A DNA stretch of 64,000 bases from Amorphophallus konjac. Lineage: Eukaryota > Streptophyta > Magnoliopsida > Alismatales > Araceae. A model generated the notes under the pieces. The model did not search any database, was not told where the DNA came from, and was given only the letters and a program-made list of their open reading frames with translations. Location: NCBI GenBank assembly GCA_022559845.1, contig CM040124.1, positions 75,291,491 through 75,355,490 of the forward strand, in the 5' to 3' direction. The translations under genes and the position numbers were made by a program. Below are positions 9,025-19,855 of this stretch, piece by piece (position 1 is the first letter of the stretch; each line of letters begins with the position of its first letter).

Positions 9025-9789
9025 CTAGGATAGGGAATCCATCATTTTCCTAGCAGCCGTATGAGTTAGCATAATGCGGGTAGGGATCCTCTTTTGACTA
9101 GTCATCTGAACGGCAACAGAGCGAGAGGTGATAAGAGCATCAATGGTAAACTTCCTAGCGAGCAATGAGATTGCCACCGGCCTCGCTTGAGAGCGAACTG
9201 GCACTAATGCATGGGAACTCTTCTTAGCAACCGTCATTAGAAGTATAGGCACATCAGCCTCAAAATAGCCTAAAACCAAGACATGGGCCGACATGTGGCA
9301 AATATAATCTTGAATTTTGAAATGTAGAACCAGCACTGAATCGTCCTGACTTGACTCATTATCTCCTCGTGGACCAGACCCGAGAGGTAGCAAAGGTAGC
9401 GCACACCCACTCCGTGGGGTAGAAATGGATGAAGAAATGGAGGGAATAGGCTTGGATGCCAGAGGTGAAGGTTTGGATGGCGTGGGGGTTTCAATGGGTA
9501 TGATGATGTCGAGTGGTGGCAAAGGCGATGTGGCGATGATAGGCTCAGGTGCAGGTGGAGGTAAAGGCGGGTAAGGCAATGCAGGTGAAGGCAGAGGTAA
9601 AGGCAGAGGTGAAGGCGGAGCTTGCTCAGGCTTGGGAGAAGGTGACAGTGGAGAAAGCGAGGATAAGGATATAGACAGTGAAGGCAGTGAAGATGAAGGA
9701 GATGGAGATGATGAAGGCGACGGTGGTGGGCTAGGTAACTTGGGGAGATGAGGTGAAGGCGAAGGAGAAGGAGATGGAGGTTTAGGCAA
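9025..9789 (-). pseudogene. Ser/Pro-rich unknown protein of relic Q
   Basis: A 254-codon open frame. The first about 150 residues are almost only Ser, Pro and Leu in SPSPSP-type runs from a GGAGAT/GAAGGC-like degenerate repeat, so base composition alone may keep it open. Residues after about 150 (DDSVLVLHFKIQDYICHMSA to the end) look like ordinary globular sequence but match no family I recognise. It lies downstream of the gag knuckle in the same orientation, so it may be a distal part of the relic's gag/pol protein or a linker. Stops separate it from 10261-10696. The overlapping frame 9270-9830 is a shadow. Confidence 0.35.
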
Positions 9790-10260
9790 TGGTGAGGGTG
9801 GTGGAGAGGGTGATGGAGACGGAGATACATGTAATGGAGGTAATGGAGATGGTGTCAGTGGGGAAGAAGATGAAGAGGAGGGTCGCAGCGTCTACCGCCG
9901 ACATATCAACACGACGCGTCGGGCGGCGTTAAGAGTAGGAATGGAAGTAGAAGAAGTAAAGGCACTAGCCTGAGCAGAGGCTTGGGCTTGTGGAGGTGAC
10001 GGAGACAGTGTAGGAGATGGCTTAGGTGAAGAAACGGGTGATGGAGTAGGCGATGGAGCGGGCGCAACACAAGATAAAGAATCACAGGGGTGCCCCTAGT
10101 CTTGTAGTGAGGGAGATAGCTACCTGGGCGGCGCTTGCTGCTGTTGCTTGCTGCGGAGATGAAGAACAACCTTGTGAATGGCGGACCAATCGATCCTCTT
10201 CTTATCTTCCAAATCATGAACAAAATCTCAAAATTCAGGGCAATCCTCGACCAAATGCCC

Positions 10261-10696
10261 CTACTGACGATGAAAATCATAGAACTGGAGCAAATTCCCG
10301 ACCGCGGGTCGGCAAGGCACAACCGGAGGGAGCGGCAACGCATGAGTGGCCATCAAAGCCCTGAAAATATCGGTAAAACACTCCGGCAACGGAGAATGAG
10401 GAGCCCACTTCGGGCATGGCAGATGCCAAGGGGTTTGAGATGGTGGAGAGGGTTGTGGAAGTTGCGTGGACAAAGGCGCATGACGACTAGCGGAGAGACT
10501 AGGCGAAGGCACATGTGGAGCGGAGTGGGAAGGTATGTAGTGGACGGCATCTACTTGCTCGGAGTGTGGTGTTCTCTTGACTGGGGGTGGAGACGCAGGC
10601 GGATATATGGGAGCGGAAGGCTGACCATGGATGGCAAAAGGTGGACTCATGGAGGGCTGGTATGTGGAAGCGTATGGCCGACTCGTGGAGGAACAT
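10261..10696 (-). pseudogene. relic Q gag tail with FHR...GH...DC knuckle
   Basis: Minus-strand frames read a Ser/Pro/Thr-rich linker and then QFYDFHRQ-stop-GHLVEDCPEF, close to the CxFHRxxGHxTExC knuckle that follows gag in Tat/Athila-type Gypsy elements. The first Cys is Tyr and a stop sits inside the motif. The following residues DFVHDLEDKKRIDW fit the helix usually found after the knuckle. It continues the capsid domain at 23326-23910, from which it is separated by element A. Badly decayed; the lineage is an inference from one motif. Confidence 0.5.
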
Positions 10697-11405
10697 TGTT
10701 GAGTTATGATTTTGATGATTGTTGGCGTTATGGTTTTGATGATAACTAAACTTAATGTGTGATTCAGTGATGATAACTAAACTTATGGTTGATTGCACAT
10801 TCATGTTTAAATATGTTTGAGATGGCAAATGGCAATGGTACATGGTCTTGATTCATGCTTGATTGAATTATTTTTACAAGAGGCAAGTGGTTTCATAACC
10901 TCTTTAATGTGAACAAGCATGGTATTAACCTTAAGGATCAAACACATGGCAGTCACCTGGTGAACTAAACTTGTAGATAAGCACCATGCTCCTCTACAAT
11001 CCAAAATAGGTGGTCCATATACTCAGTACAAATCCTTAAGGTCGAAGGAGTTTGATGCCACAAACGTGAATGAGCTGCTCAAGGGTTTAAAGGGCTGAAC
11101 GGGAGAAACCCGGGGCTTCCCCTGCCAGCGGTCGACCGCCGGTCCAGGACCGGTCGAGCGCCAGCAGCAGTTGACCGCCCAAACAGGGGCGGTCAACCAT
11201 TTTTCCCAGCAAGCAACGGACTGAAACCTGTAAAATTCCGGTCGACCGCCAGCCCCGAGGCCTCCTTTTGTTGACTTTTGTTTCAAGCTCGAGGAGTGGT
11301 CTTTCCACCCATTTGTTTAATCCTAAAGACACCCAATTCACCATGATTTGTGGATCTGGTCTGGGGCTTGTGTTTGGACCATTTTAGAGATATAAAACAT
11401 CTCAT

Positions 11406-13511
11406 TGATGTGACACGAGTCCTCGGACCTAGATTTTCAAGCAACACAACAATGTGGCAATGTCACACAAGCGGACTCACTCGCGTTGGCACACTTGGGT
11501 CCGTAGGTGGACCGGCGATGGTGGTGAGGGTCCGACGTTTGACCTCGAGGTTCCAAGGATATGGCCTGCTAGGGATGGACCCCCAATGGGCCATAGATGC
11601 CCAATTCTGTGGGCGGCCAGCACGCCAAGGGCGTGGGATGTAGTGGCTCTCTCACAACTCACCCGCGGTGGCACTCGAATTGGTGGAAAATTGGAACGAG
11701 CTCTCTCTCACTGCCGACGGCGCAACTAGAGATAATACTAAACTAAGCAAAGGTAAGAAACCAGCAGAGGAGAGTGGTCAGAAGCTCACCTGATCGGTGT
11801 GAAGACACCGATCCTGGCCGGAGACGAGGGCGAGCGGGGGAGTGTGGGTTCCCCTCACACTACGCCGATGAAGCTTCCCCTGTTCGAACAATACACACAC
11901 TACTCCCCACACGGGGGGGTTGGACTAGGGGTGGGGACAATCTTGGTTACAATTAAACACTAGCTCCACACAGGGAGGGGCGCTAAGCCGGCCAGGCGGG
12001 GAGGGGAGATTAGACACCACTACACGCTGTCCTATAGGATAGAACCGCGAAGCTCTGAAAGGTACGCCACGCACGGGACTCCGAACGCAACGCCGCTAGC
12101 ACCAAAATGTTTCTGGAGAAGTCCAGGGGTGCTCCTGAAGGTTTGGCCCTGTTCTGAGGTCTATGGAGGGCGTGGCCGGCCGACGAAGAGGTCATGCACG
12201 AACCTGTCCCGCTGGACAGATCTGCGCTGCCGCGATGCCGTCACCGGTACGCTCGCTGTAGAACTCCGAACGAGGCGGGACCAACTCAGTCGGATGGCCG
12301 ACAGATAGGTCTAAGTACCCTCAAAAGATGGGCTCCATTGGAATATCGAGCCAGGTGTGGTCGCAGATGTAGTAAGCTTCTGATTTCTAGGAGAACAGCC
12401 AGACAGGGAGACAAAGGCCGTGTTGGAACTCTCTGCACCGAGATCAGAATGGGACAAAACCACCTGGGTTGATTTCATGTCGTCAAGGGGCACAACTTTG
12501 CTGAGGACGTCCTGGGCCGAAGACGAACAGGTTGGGCGTGGCACGCTCTGCAAGGTAGGCACACAGTCTGGGTAGACTGGGTGGCCCCTGATCTGCGCAG
12601 TCGTGGGAGAACGAACGCCACGCACTGTGCCGTAGTCGGAACGAGGCAAGACCACCTCGGGAGCGTTGGGGACTTGGAGAAGAAACAACTCTCAGAAGAG
12701 AGTTCAGGTTGAATCGTGATTTTGACATCGGTGCAGCCTTTGCCAAACGGACCTCAGGTTCTGGCTCAAATCTGATGCAGCCGCACGAGAATGGGCACCA
12801 CGATCTGTAGTGAAGTCGGAACGAGACGATTCTACCTCGCACGTGAAGAGGACTTGAAGGCGCATGAATTCTTTGAAGAGAGCTCGGACTGGTTTGCACT
12901 GTGGAAGATGGTGTGGACGCTGCAAACTTGACCAATGTTTCTGCTCAAGCCTTTGAACAGCAGAACAAGGAGATCTTCAACGTCGATGACGAAGATGATG
13001 CCGTGGGATGCCGGAGTCATCGTGGACGCACCTGGAAGAGAAAGGGGGGTGAGTTGCATAGGGGGGGGTGGATGGGGGCGGTCTCTCTTGGTGGAGGTGG
13101 GGTGAGGGGGGTGCAAGTGGGATTGGGGAGGGGTGGTCGGCCAAAGTCAATGGAAGATGGTGGGAGGTGGGTGCGCAAATGGCCAAGGGTATGGAGAGGG
13201 TTGCCTTTGGATTTGGAGTGGTGGGTTAATGGAGGGTTTAATGGTGGTCTGGGGAATGGGAAGGGGTTGCCTTGGGGAGGGGAAGGGGTGCCTAGGAGAA
13301 GGGATTCTCCCTTGGGAAGGTGAAAGGGTGTATGGGGAAGGGGAAGGATTGCTTGGGATGTGGAGACACTAAAGGGGAGTAATGGCTCTTGGGGAGGTGA
13401 AAGGGTGGGAGGCTGAGGTGGAGGGTGATGTGGTAGGGGAGGGAGGTGAAGGGGCAGGGTCGCCCAAGGGAGAGAGAGAGGGGAGGAGAGAGAGAGGGGG
13501 CCGCCCCCTTT

Positions 13512-13542
<31 letters not shown>

Positions 13543-13947
13543 AATCCACCCCTTAGAGAGAGAGAGAGAGAGATGCACAAGTCCTTGTGGCAACTTTTTT
13601 TATCAATACTTCATTAGCTTCCAAATGAGGGATTGGGGTCCTATTTATAGGAATCCCACATCTTCACATAAGTCCCTGACTTTTGGACTACTAACACTTA
13701 ACCAAGGGGAAGGGGGCGCCCCTGGGCCTAGCCTATATAATTGCGCCCATTAACCAACATAATGACTCTAGACTTAGGTAAATAGCTACCTAACCTAGGT
13801 ATTGGCCTCAAATAAAAGGAAAAGTACATGATAAGAAAATGAAAATTACATCATATGACTCGAAATATAGTGGCGAATCAAGATGTAGTATACTTGGCGA
13901 GCATCGGGATCCTCAAACAAAGGGGATTGCTGGTGATGTCCTCATCA
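11406..13947 (-). mobile_element. solo LTR of a Gypsy-type family, nested in element A
   Basis: Flanked by exact CTCAT duplications (11401-11405 and 13948-13952); the 3' LTR of A has the empty site CTCATTGAAGCC. The ends are TGATGTGACACG and GTCCTCATCA. On the minus strand it starts TGATGAGGACATCA, close to TGATGGGGCATCA of element N (57998 on), so it is probably a related family in the same orientation. A minus-strand TATA (TATAAATAG, 13641-13649) and CT-rich tracts downstream fit a promoter. Reading frames inside are composition artefacts. Confidence 0.85.
13470..13575. repeat. (GA)n microsatellite tracts
   Basis: Three GA-dinucleotide tracts split by GGGGGCCGCCCCC-like and GGAATCCACCCC spacers. 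On the LTR sense strand they are CT tracts about 75-180 nt downstream of the TATA box. Confidence 0.9.
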
Positions 13948-14511
13948 CTCATTGAAGCCATAACCCTAACCAACCAAGAGTGCTTCAAGGGAGATCTAAG
14001 GGGAGGCTGTCCAAGGAGGAAGAAGAGGTACTATAGCTCTGTGAATAGTACCTCATGCAGCAAGTTCTTCATCCATCTACAAGCTATTCAAGGTACTTCT
14101 CAAGCCAACAAGCATCTATGAGTGAAGAATCAAGGAACCAACAAAGAGTGATCAAGGGGGAGGCTATCAAGAAGCAAGTAAGAGTTTAAAGAAGAGATCA
14201 AATGAGGTTATCCAAGTGAAGAAGGAAGAGTACTTTAGCCGTGAACAGTACTCCGTGCAGCAACTCTATATCAACTCCAAGCCCATTCAAGCTTAATCTG
14301 AAGCCCTTCAAGTGAAGCAGGAAGCATCATTCCAAGCTCTATATCATACACTCAAGGGAAGCCAAATCAGGAGTCTTCTAAACTGTGCCTCATTGTTGTT
14401 GTGTTTTGGGCTTTATATTTGTGTTCTTCACAATCTGGAAACATTCATGTGTGTGTTGATCGTTGTGGGTCCGTGGTCGTTTGTGGTCATTGTGTTCCAT
14501 TCGTGTGTGCG

Positions 14512-14832
14512 TAGATCTTCCTAGATCTATGTGTGTGTGTGTGGATCTCTTAGATCCAGTTGTTTTAGTGTGTGGTTTGCTGCACTTGTCATAGCGTGTG
14601 TGTGTGGTAGTGATCCGGTCATCGGATCGTGTTGGAGTTCATCTCCGTGTGTGTGTGTGTTGGAGCTTGTCTCCGTGTGTAGTTTAGGGCGCGTCCCCGT
14701 GTGTGTGTGCAGGTGTCGTCCTGCGTGTGTGTTTGGAGCATCGTCTCTGTTTGGAGATTCATTCCCAAGTGAAGCCTCACCGGATTTGGTGAGGGGTGGA
14801 CGTAGGATTGCCGTCGTTGCATCCGAACCACC
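14512..14832 (+). other. mini-hairpin array and U5 double hairpin, element A
   Basis: Perfect hairpins: TAGATC/GATCTA (14512-14529), GGATCT/AGATCC (14543-14557), GATCC/GGATC (14612-14628), GGAG/CTCC (14634-14646 and 14662-14674), GCAGG/CCTGC (14709-14724) and CCTCACC/GGTGAGG (14775-14794). Linkers are mostly GT repeats. The last hairpin leads into GGTGG (14795-14799), an inner GGAT/ATCC stem, and CCACC (14828-14832), the same end structure as at 954-1006. Confidence 0.75.
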
Positions 14833-15047
14833 TTAAAAGCCGTTGTGCATTGTGTGATATTTGTGTGGTTTGATTGCTTTCGTTGTATGGTCGTGTGGGA
14901 ACGGTGAGTTTGAGAGAATTGGTTAATTGGTTTTCAATTACTAATTATTGTTTACCACATATTTTGTAAAAAGCTAAAAGTTATCCTTAAAATTGGTGAA
15001 CACCCAATTCACCCCCCTCTTGGGTGTCATTGATCGTGGGACTTCAA

Positions 15048-15060
15048 TTGGTATCAGAGC
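15048..15060 (+). promoter_or_regulatory. primer-binding site of element A (Met tRNA)
   Basis: TTGGTATCAGAGC, one base after the LTR end. Its 3' half also pairs with downstream bases: AGAGCC (15056-15061) with GGCTCT (15064-15069). Confidence 0.85.
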
Positions 15061-15107
15061 CAAGGCTCTAATTTCATAGATCTAATGATCTAGAGTGATC
15101 TAGATCA

Positions 15108-16848
15108 ATGACTACCATTATGTACACTTTGAATTCTCCACCGATGTTTGATGGTTGCAATTTTGATTTGTGGTTAGGAAGGATGTGCAGTCTAGTCAAC
15201 TCATATGATCCTAAGCTATGGAAGCTTATCTCACATGGTCCTTATGAGTTGCCTAAAGACAAATCTGTCTGGACCGCAGATACCAAGCTTAAACATGATC
15301 AAAATTGTTTGGTTCTAAAATTGCTTATTGCTGCAGTTGATTCTAATCATTTCCCTTTTGTCTCCCATTGCAGATCCGCTAAGGATATCTTGGTTGGCTT
15401 AACCAAAGTCTGGGAAGAGCATGAAGACCAATGTCTTGTGGCAGGCACGAGTGATCAAGGGTGTGATCAACAAGTTGAATCAAGTTCAAAGGTAAATTCT
15501 GATTCTGATAATGAAGATGAATTTAGCTATGAGGAGTTATTGATTGCATATGATGAGCTTGCTGATAAATATGAGAGGGCTAAGTCTGGAAATAAAAAAT
15601 TGAAAAAGAATGTTGGACAAAATAAATGTGATTCTCCATGTAAAGAATGCTCACACTTGAAAGAATTGATTGATGGTCATGTGTTCGACATTGAAATTCA
15701 CAAAGATCAAATTTCTTCCTTGAGAAATAAAAATAAAGAGCTGAGAGAGAGAGTTAGTCTTATGAGTAATAGTCAAAATGAGTTTGCTTATGATAAAAAT
15801 CTTGAAATGGAAAATGAGAAACTGAAGGAATTGAATAGAACCATTTCTGAAAGATTGCTTGCTCTTGAAAAAGGAAAATTTATGAATATTGATGAATCTG
15901 AAAAGGTGCATGCTTTGTTGCAAGAAATTGAAAGTCATAAAACCATCAATGCTACTTTACATGAACAAGTCAACTCCTATGAAAATAAGATGGTTTCCTA
16001 TGAATTGCACATTGCATCTCTTCAATCTGAAATTCTTGACTTGAATGTTTCATTGTCTAGATTTGTGAATGGTCAAGAAAATTTAGACAAATTATTGGGG
16101 TCGAAAGTGAATTTTCAAAGGGAAGGGCTGGGTTTTAATCCTGTGAATAAAAAGAAGTTTGCAAACAAAGTTTATACATCTTTTGTGTATAGTTCAAACA
16201 TAGCCAGTACATCAAATGAGTCCCCAAATCAATCTTCTTCACAGACAATAAAAAGATCAAATGAAAATTTGAAAAAGAAAAATCATGTTGCACACACACA
16301 TGCATCCACAAAGAAAATCAATTTACATCAAAAATTCAGAAATGCTGCTAGCACCTCCATGCATGTTGAACATACCTCTTCCACACACACAACCAATTAG
16401 AAAGAAACTCACATATTTTTATTGTGGAAAACATGGACATGCTATGCATAATTATTTCATTATGAAGAATGATGATTTGAGAGCATGTCGAAACCAAGCT
16501 ATTTTAAAAAATGCAAAGAAAGTCTTCACCACAAAACCTTCCATGCATTGTAATCATTGTGGTAAATGGGGTCATACAACCTCACATTACTTGTTATTGT
16601 TGAAGAGAAAGAACTTTCACTCAACACATCATGCTCACGCACACAAATTAGTAGAACCCATGAGAAGGAAGAATATGATGCCACGTGCCTTCTACCATCA
16701 CTTTGGCAAATCTGGGAATGTTAAGCATGATTGTTTTCTAAAGAAAAATAATGATTTGGATGTTGTCAAAAGTTGGAAACCACATGTCCATGTTGCTGCT
16801 AACCCACAAGGACCCAAAAAGATTTGGGTACCTAAGAATGCCAAATGA
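15108..16848 (+). pseudogene. element A gag (Copia, SIRE type), frameshifted
   Basis: The start MTTIMYTLNSPPMFDGCNFDLW is the usual Copia gag N-terminus, where a short segment leads into F(D/N)GxNFxxW. The middle (about residues 140-340) is charged and coiled-coil-like (KKLKKN, ENEKLKELN, ERLLALEKGKF). ENLDKLLGSKVNFQREGLGF is a landmark shared with B. A frame change lies near 16370-16400, after which three decayed knuckles follow: the first lacks its first Cys (FYCGKHGHAMHNY), the second ends in Tyr, and the third lacks Cys and His. It ends GPKKIWVPKNAK-stop. In autonomous relatives pol would continue here; it is absent. Confidence 0.85.
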
Positions 16849-17288
16849 GAAATCTATTTTACAGGTGTGCCATGGGAATGTAAAGCATGAAATTTATTTT
16901 CACCAAAAAAGGTAAGGCACACGTGTGAAGTGACTCAAGAAAGGCTAAAACAGAAAATTAAAAATGGAATTTGGAAACTCGGGTGATATCCCTCTCACTC
17001 TCTTCAGTAATGGTGTCATGGCTTTATTCATATTGTGCTGAATAGTCTTGTGATAATGCACATGTCCGTACATGCATTCCATTCATTGTTGTTTGCATAC
17101 TCGTGCATATATCACTTGTCATATAACATCTTGTGGTAGGAGAGCTTGAAGATTCTTCAGATCATGTTTTCACTACACATATTGAGTTTGCATACACTTC
17201 TATACTCTGTCATGCATAAGTTGAACAGTGTGTATTCATGCCATAATGTATTGCAATTTCCCTGCCTTCATCATCCATGATTACATAG

Positions 17289-17400
17289 TATATCAAATGG
17301 TGACATGTGGAAGGGCAAGTTAAGCCTGTCTGAAAACTATCACTACGCGTGAGGTGATCTTCGGATCTAAGTTCTCCACCTGGTACTATGAGTCATTTAC
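17289..17400 (+). other. 110-nt structured module, copy A1
   Basis: Landmarks in order: TATCAAATGGTG, GCCTGTCTGAAAA, stem ATCAC/GTGAT (17339-17343 with 17354-17358) closing a loop with GCGTGAG, hairpin GATC-TTCG-GATC (17356-17367), TTCTCCACC, GGTACTATGAGTC. The stem and hairpin overlap by a few bases, so they are alternatives or one is partial. Related copies: 18243-18350, 27868-27970, 30546-30645, 40054-40155, and 61951-62064 on the minus strand. Confidence 0.65.
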
Positions 17401-18242
17401 TTAAAAGGCTGCATATGGGATCGGATTGTCACCGAACATCTTGCATTCATGTACACATTAAGGGGGAGCAATCACATTCGTCATATGGGCTTAATGTTCA
17501 AGTTCACACATGAGTCATGCATTGCATCTAGAGCTGTCTAGGGTTGTTGGTTGTTAAAATTATTTATCATATCATTATCAATAAATTTGAATCGAAATTG
17601 ACAAATCAAACCTTTCTATCTTTGGATGCATATTATACTTCCAAGATCCAAATCATGATGGGCTAGTCATGACCAAGATTGAATCAATTGGGAGAATACC
17701 CTGCAAGGATGAAAATGATGAGAACCCTCTCATGTTGCTACAAGAAGATGGGGTATTTTGTGTAAAACAACCTCCAGGATCGACTCAAGTACAAGGTGGT
17801 GAAAGTTTTGTACGTGTTGAAGCAAGTACCCAAGACATGGTATAAAAGACGCGCATCTCTTTTAACCAAGACTGGTTCAATAGGTGGAAGGCTCGGAAGA
17901 AAACGGATTCTCAAGGCAAAGGTAAGAAAGCAAATCTAAAATACTAACCTTCGTGAGGTTAGTGATTTTGGTACTTGAAGGCCTTCGGTATTGTCCTTTG
18001 AACTAAGATAATTCACCCTCTTACTATGGAAATGAAAATTCATGCATTAGTCAATGGGACTTTGTGATGTTATTCTGATGACAGGTATTGTTTGTACATA
18101 CTTGAAATGATTGCTCCTCCATTCTGCTGTGATTAACCTGCTTGTTGGTTAAATGAAACTAAAAATCTTGAATTTTATGTTGACTTTTGAACATCCTTCA
18201 ATCTGATTGCTTGAGCACATTTAAGCTTAATTAAGTATCTGG

Positions 18243-18350
18243 AATATCAAATACTGAGTAGTGAAAAGGTGGATTATCTTCACCTGGAAACTCTCACTAT
18301 GCGTGAGTTGGTCTTTGGATCAAAGTTCTCCGCCTTGTATCAAAACTGGA
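18243..18350 (+). other. 110-nt structured module, copy A2
   Basis: Same landmark order as A1: ATATCAAAT, stem AGGTG/CACCT (18267-18271 with 18281-18285), CTGGAAA, ATGCGTGAG, GGTCTTTGGATC, AAGTTCTCCGCC. The first stem is stronger than in A1 and uses different bases. Confidence 0.6.
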
Positions 18351-18572
18351 AGAAATTGATTGTTTGGCCTTGAAAGACTTCTTCTGATGCTACTATTTGC
18401 TCCTTGTTAGCTAGCCCCATGTCATAAGAAACATTGCACTTTCACTGAATTTCTCTAAGATTCATGTTTTTGTCAAAGGGGGTCTTGCTAGCTAAACAAG
18501 TTGAAATGAATGCTATTCTCTATTGAATGAGTGATCTCTAATTGATGCATCCATCTATCAGAATTTGAAGAC

Positions 18573-19763
18573 ATTTGCATCTGGTCGCCTTCCGCCTCTG
18601 GTGCTTTCACTCTGAAATCGGCTTATGAGCAGCTTCGACCGAAAGGCATCAGACGAACTCCTTTGACCCATCTGTGGAGCAAGCATTTCCAAAGGCGAGC
18701 TTCCTTGTTTTCTTGGAAGGTTCTATATAGAGAGGTTCCTGTTGATGCTCGGGTTGCGGACAGTGGCGTTGCTATGGTATCTCGCTGCAGTTGCTGCATG
18801 CTCCCGTGTGCTGAGGATCTAGATCACCTTTTCCTGAAAAGTGACCTGGCTGTCCCCATGTGGAACTGGGCAAGTTCCTTCCTTGATATTCCTCTTCGAG
18901 CTCACCATCATAACACTCAGTGCATTTGGGATATCCTCACCAGCTACAGCCTCCTATCTCCATATGGTTATGTTGTTACTTATGCCTCTATCTTGATTAT
19001 ATGGGAGGTCTGGAAGGCGAGGTGCAAGATGCGCTATGAGGGTCTCTGCAACACCTCTGTGCACCGCATTCACAATATTCAGTTCCAGATTAATGCTGCC
19101 CTTGCTAAGCAGACCTTCAAACAGCACCCCACAGACCGGCAGCTCTTGCTTCTTTCAGATCTAGGATTCAGGTGCAGGTTCCCTCCTCGGATTGTCAAGC
19201 TTGTTCGATGGATCCCGCCTGATCAAGGACTTGTCTTGAATGTCGACGGTGCTAGCAAAGGAAGCCCTGGGCCCTGTGGTGGTGGTGGATGTATTCGGGA
19301 TAGTAGAGGGAAGCTTGTACTGGCTTTCTCCTTTTTCTATGGTGTGGGCAGCTGCCTGGTAGCGGAAACCCGGGCTATGTGCGATGGAATCCACCTTGCC
19401 AATGAACATGGTCTCTCCTTGTCTGGTATCCGCACTGACTCTGCGGCCTTAGCCACCTCCCTGTGCCTGCCTGGGGTCGAAGTGGATTGGGTCTCGTTAC
19501 GGTGGTGGCGTGAAATTAATCAGCATCTCACTCGCAATGGCGTCAACGTCTCCCATGTCTACCGTGAAGCTAACCGTGTCGCAGATGCCTTAGCGTCGTT
19601 TGCCTGCCACATCAAACACAACACAGTCTTTCATTCCCCAACTGCTCTACCTAGGGCATGCTTTGGGTCTTTGATTACTGATCAGATGGGCTTGTCCCAC
19701 TACGTCTGTAGGTTGGGGCACTGCTTCCCCTCCTTTTGCTCTTGTAGGGGTATGCCCCGGTGA
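18573..19763 (+). pseudogene. LINE ORF2 C-terminus: zf-RVT and RNase H
   Basis: Open from about DICIWSPSASGAFTLKSAYE, the plant L1 segment before the zinc-binding zf-RVT domain (CSCCMLPCAEDLDHLFLKSD). RNase H follows with its four acidic positions visible: VLNVDGAS, ETRA, IRTDSAAL and NRVADALA. This domain removes RNA during cDNA synthesis. The stretch from 18663 alone has 366 codons without a stop, so the frame is preserved, but reverse transcriptase and endonuclease are missing because of 5' truncation. Any start codon here is incidental. It lies inside non-coding DNA of element A, in the same orientation. Confidence 0.85.
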
Positions 19764-19801
19764 TGTTGTACAACCTTCCATTTTTTTTAATACATAAATA
19801 C

Positions 19802-19828
19802 ATGGCACATACTCCAGTATGTGACCAT
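19802..19828 (+). other. LINE 3' stem-loop
   Basis: CACATAC (19806-19812) pairs with GTATGTG (19817-19823) across TCCA; outside it ATGG pairs with CCAT past one bulged A. The fragment at 42467-42493 has the same shape and the same bulge with changed bases. L1-type reverse transcriptases of plants are known to recognise 3' hairpins. Confidence 0.65.
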
Positions 19829-19855
19829 TAATTTAAAAACAAATAATTGATGCAT

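Larger units (their letters stand above)
8492..10696 (-). mobile_element. old Gypsy relic Q, part 1
   Basis: Continuous with 23326-25905 once element A is removed: the bases flanking A are AACAT and AATAT, and gag-type coding runs across the join on the minus strand. This part holds the distal gag knuckle region (10261-10696), the Ser/Pro-rich open frame (9025-9789), and about 530 bp (8492-9018) that is open on the minus strand but matches nothing I know. No protease, RT or integrase motif was seen. Confidence 0.65.
10697..15046 (+). repeat. element A 5' LTR, interrupted by a solo LTR
   Basis: Matches 22001-23325 from the first base to GGGACTTCA. Two large differences: a 2542-bp solo LTR (plus 5-bp duplication) inserted at 11406, and about 538 bp (roughly 14426-14963) present here but missing from the 3' LTR. 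That missing part carries the hairpin array. The GGTCGACCG motif lies near 11130-11250. Confidence 0.85.
16849..18538 (+). other. non-coding interior of element A, part 1
   Basis: No open frame with coding character. It starts with CAGGTGTGCC..., matching the sequence just after gag in B (30262 on). It holds two copies of the 110-nt module (17289-17400, 18243-18350) and a polypurine-like AGGGGGAG at 17461-17468. Confidence 0.7.
18551..19843 (+). mobile_element. 5'-truncated L1-type LINE in element A
   Basis: Flanked by TAATTGATGCAT on both sides (18539-18550 and 19844-19855), a 12-bp target duplication. Only the last 1.3 kb is present: the end of the reverse transcriptase protein, RNase H, and a short 3' UTR. 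The 3' end has a stem-loop (19802-19828) and no long poly(A). Confidence 0.88.

Noticed and set aside
10135..10749. 204-codon plus-strand frame
   Set aside because: Antisense to relic Q gag tail and crossing the edge of element A at 10697; no family match.
13017..13580. 187-codon Ser/Leu/Pro-rich minus-strand frame
   Set aside because: Encoded mainly by CT/GA microsatellite and G-rich DNA within a solo LTR.
14531..14836. 101-codon Val/Cys-rich frame
   Set aside because: Translation of GT repeats and hairpins in the LTR leader of element A.
15056..15069. a tRNA gene at primer sites such as TTGGTATCAGAGC
   Set aside because: Only the complement of a tRNA 3' end is present, next to LTR ends; no cloverleaf.
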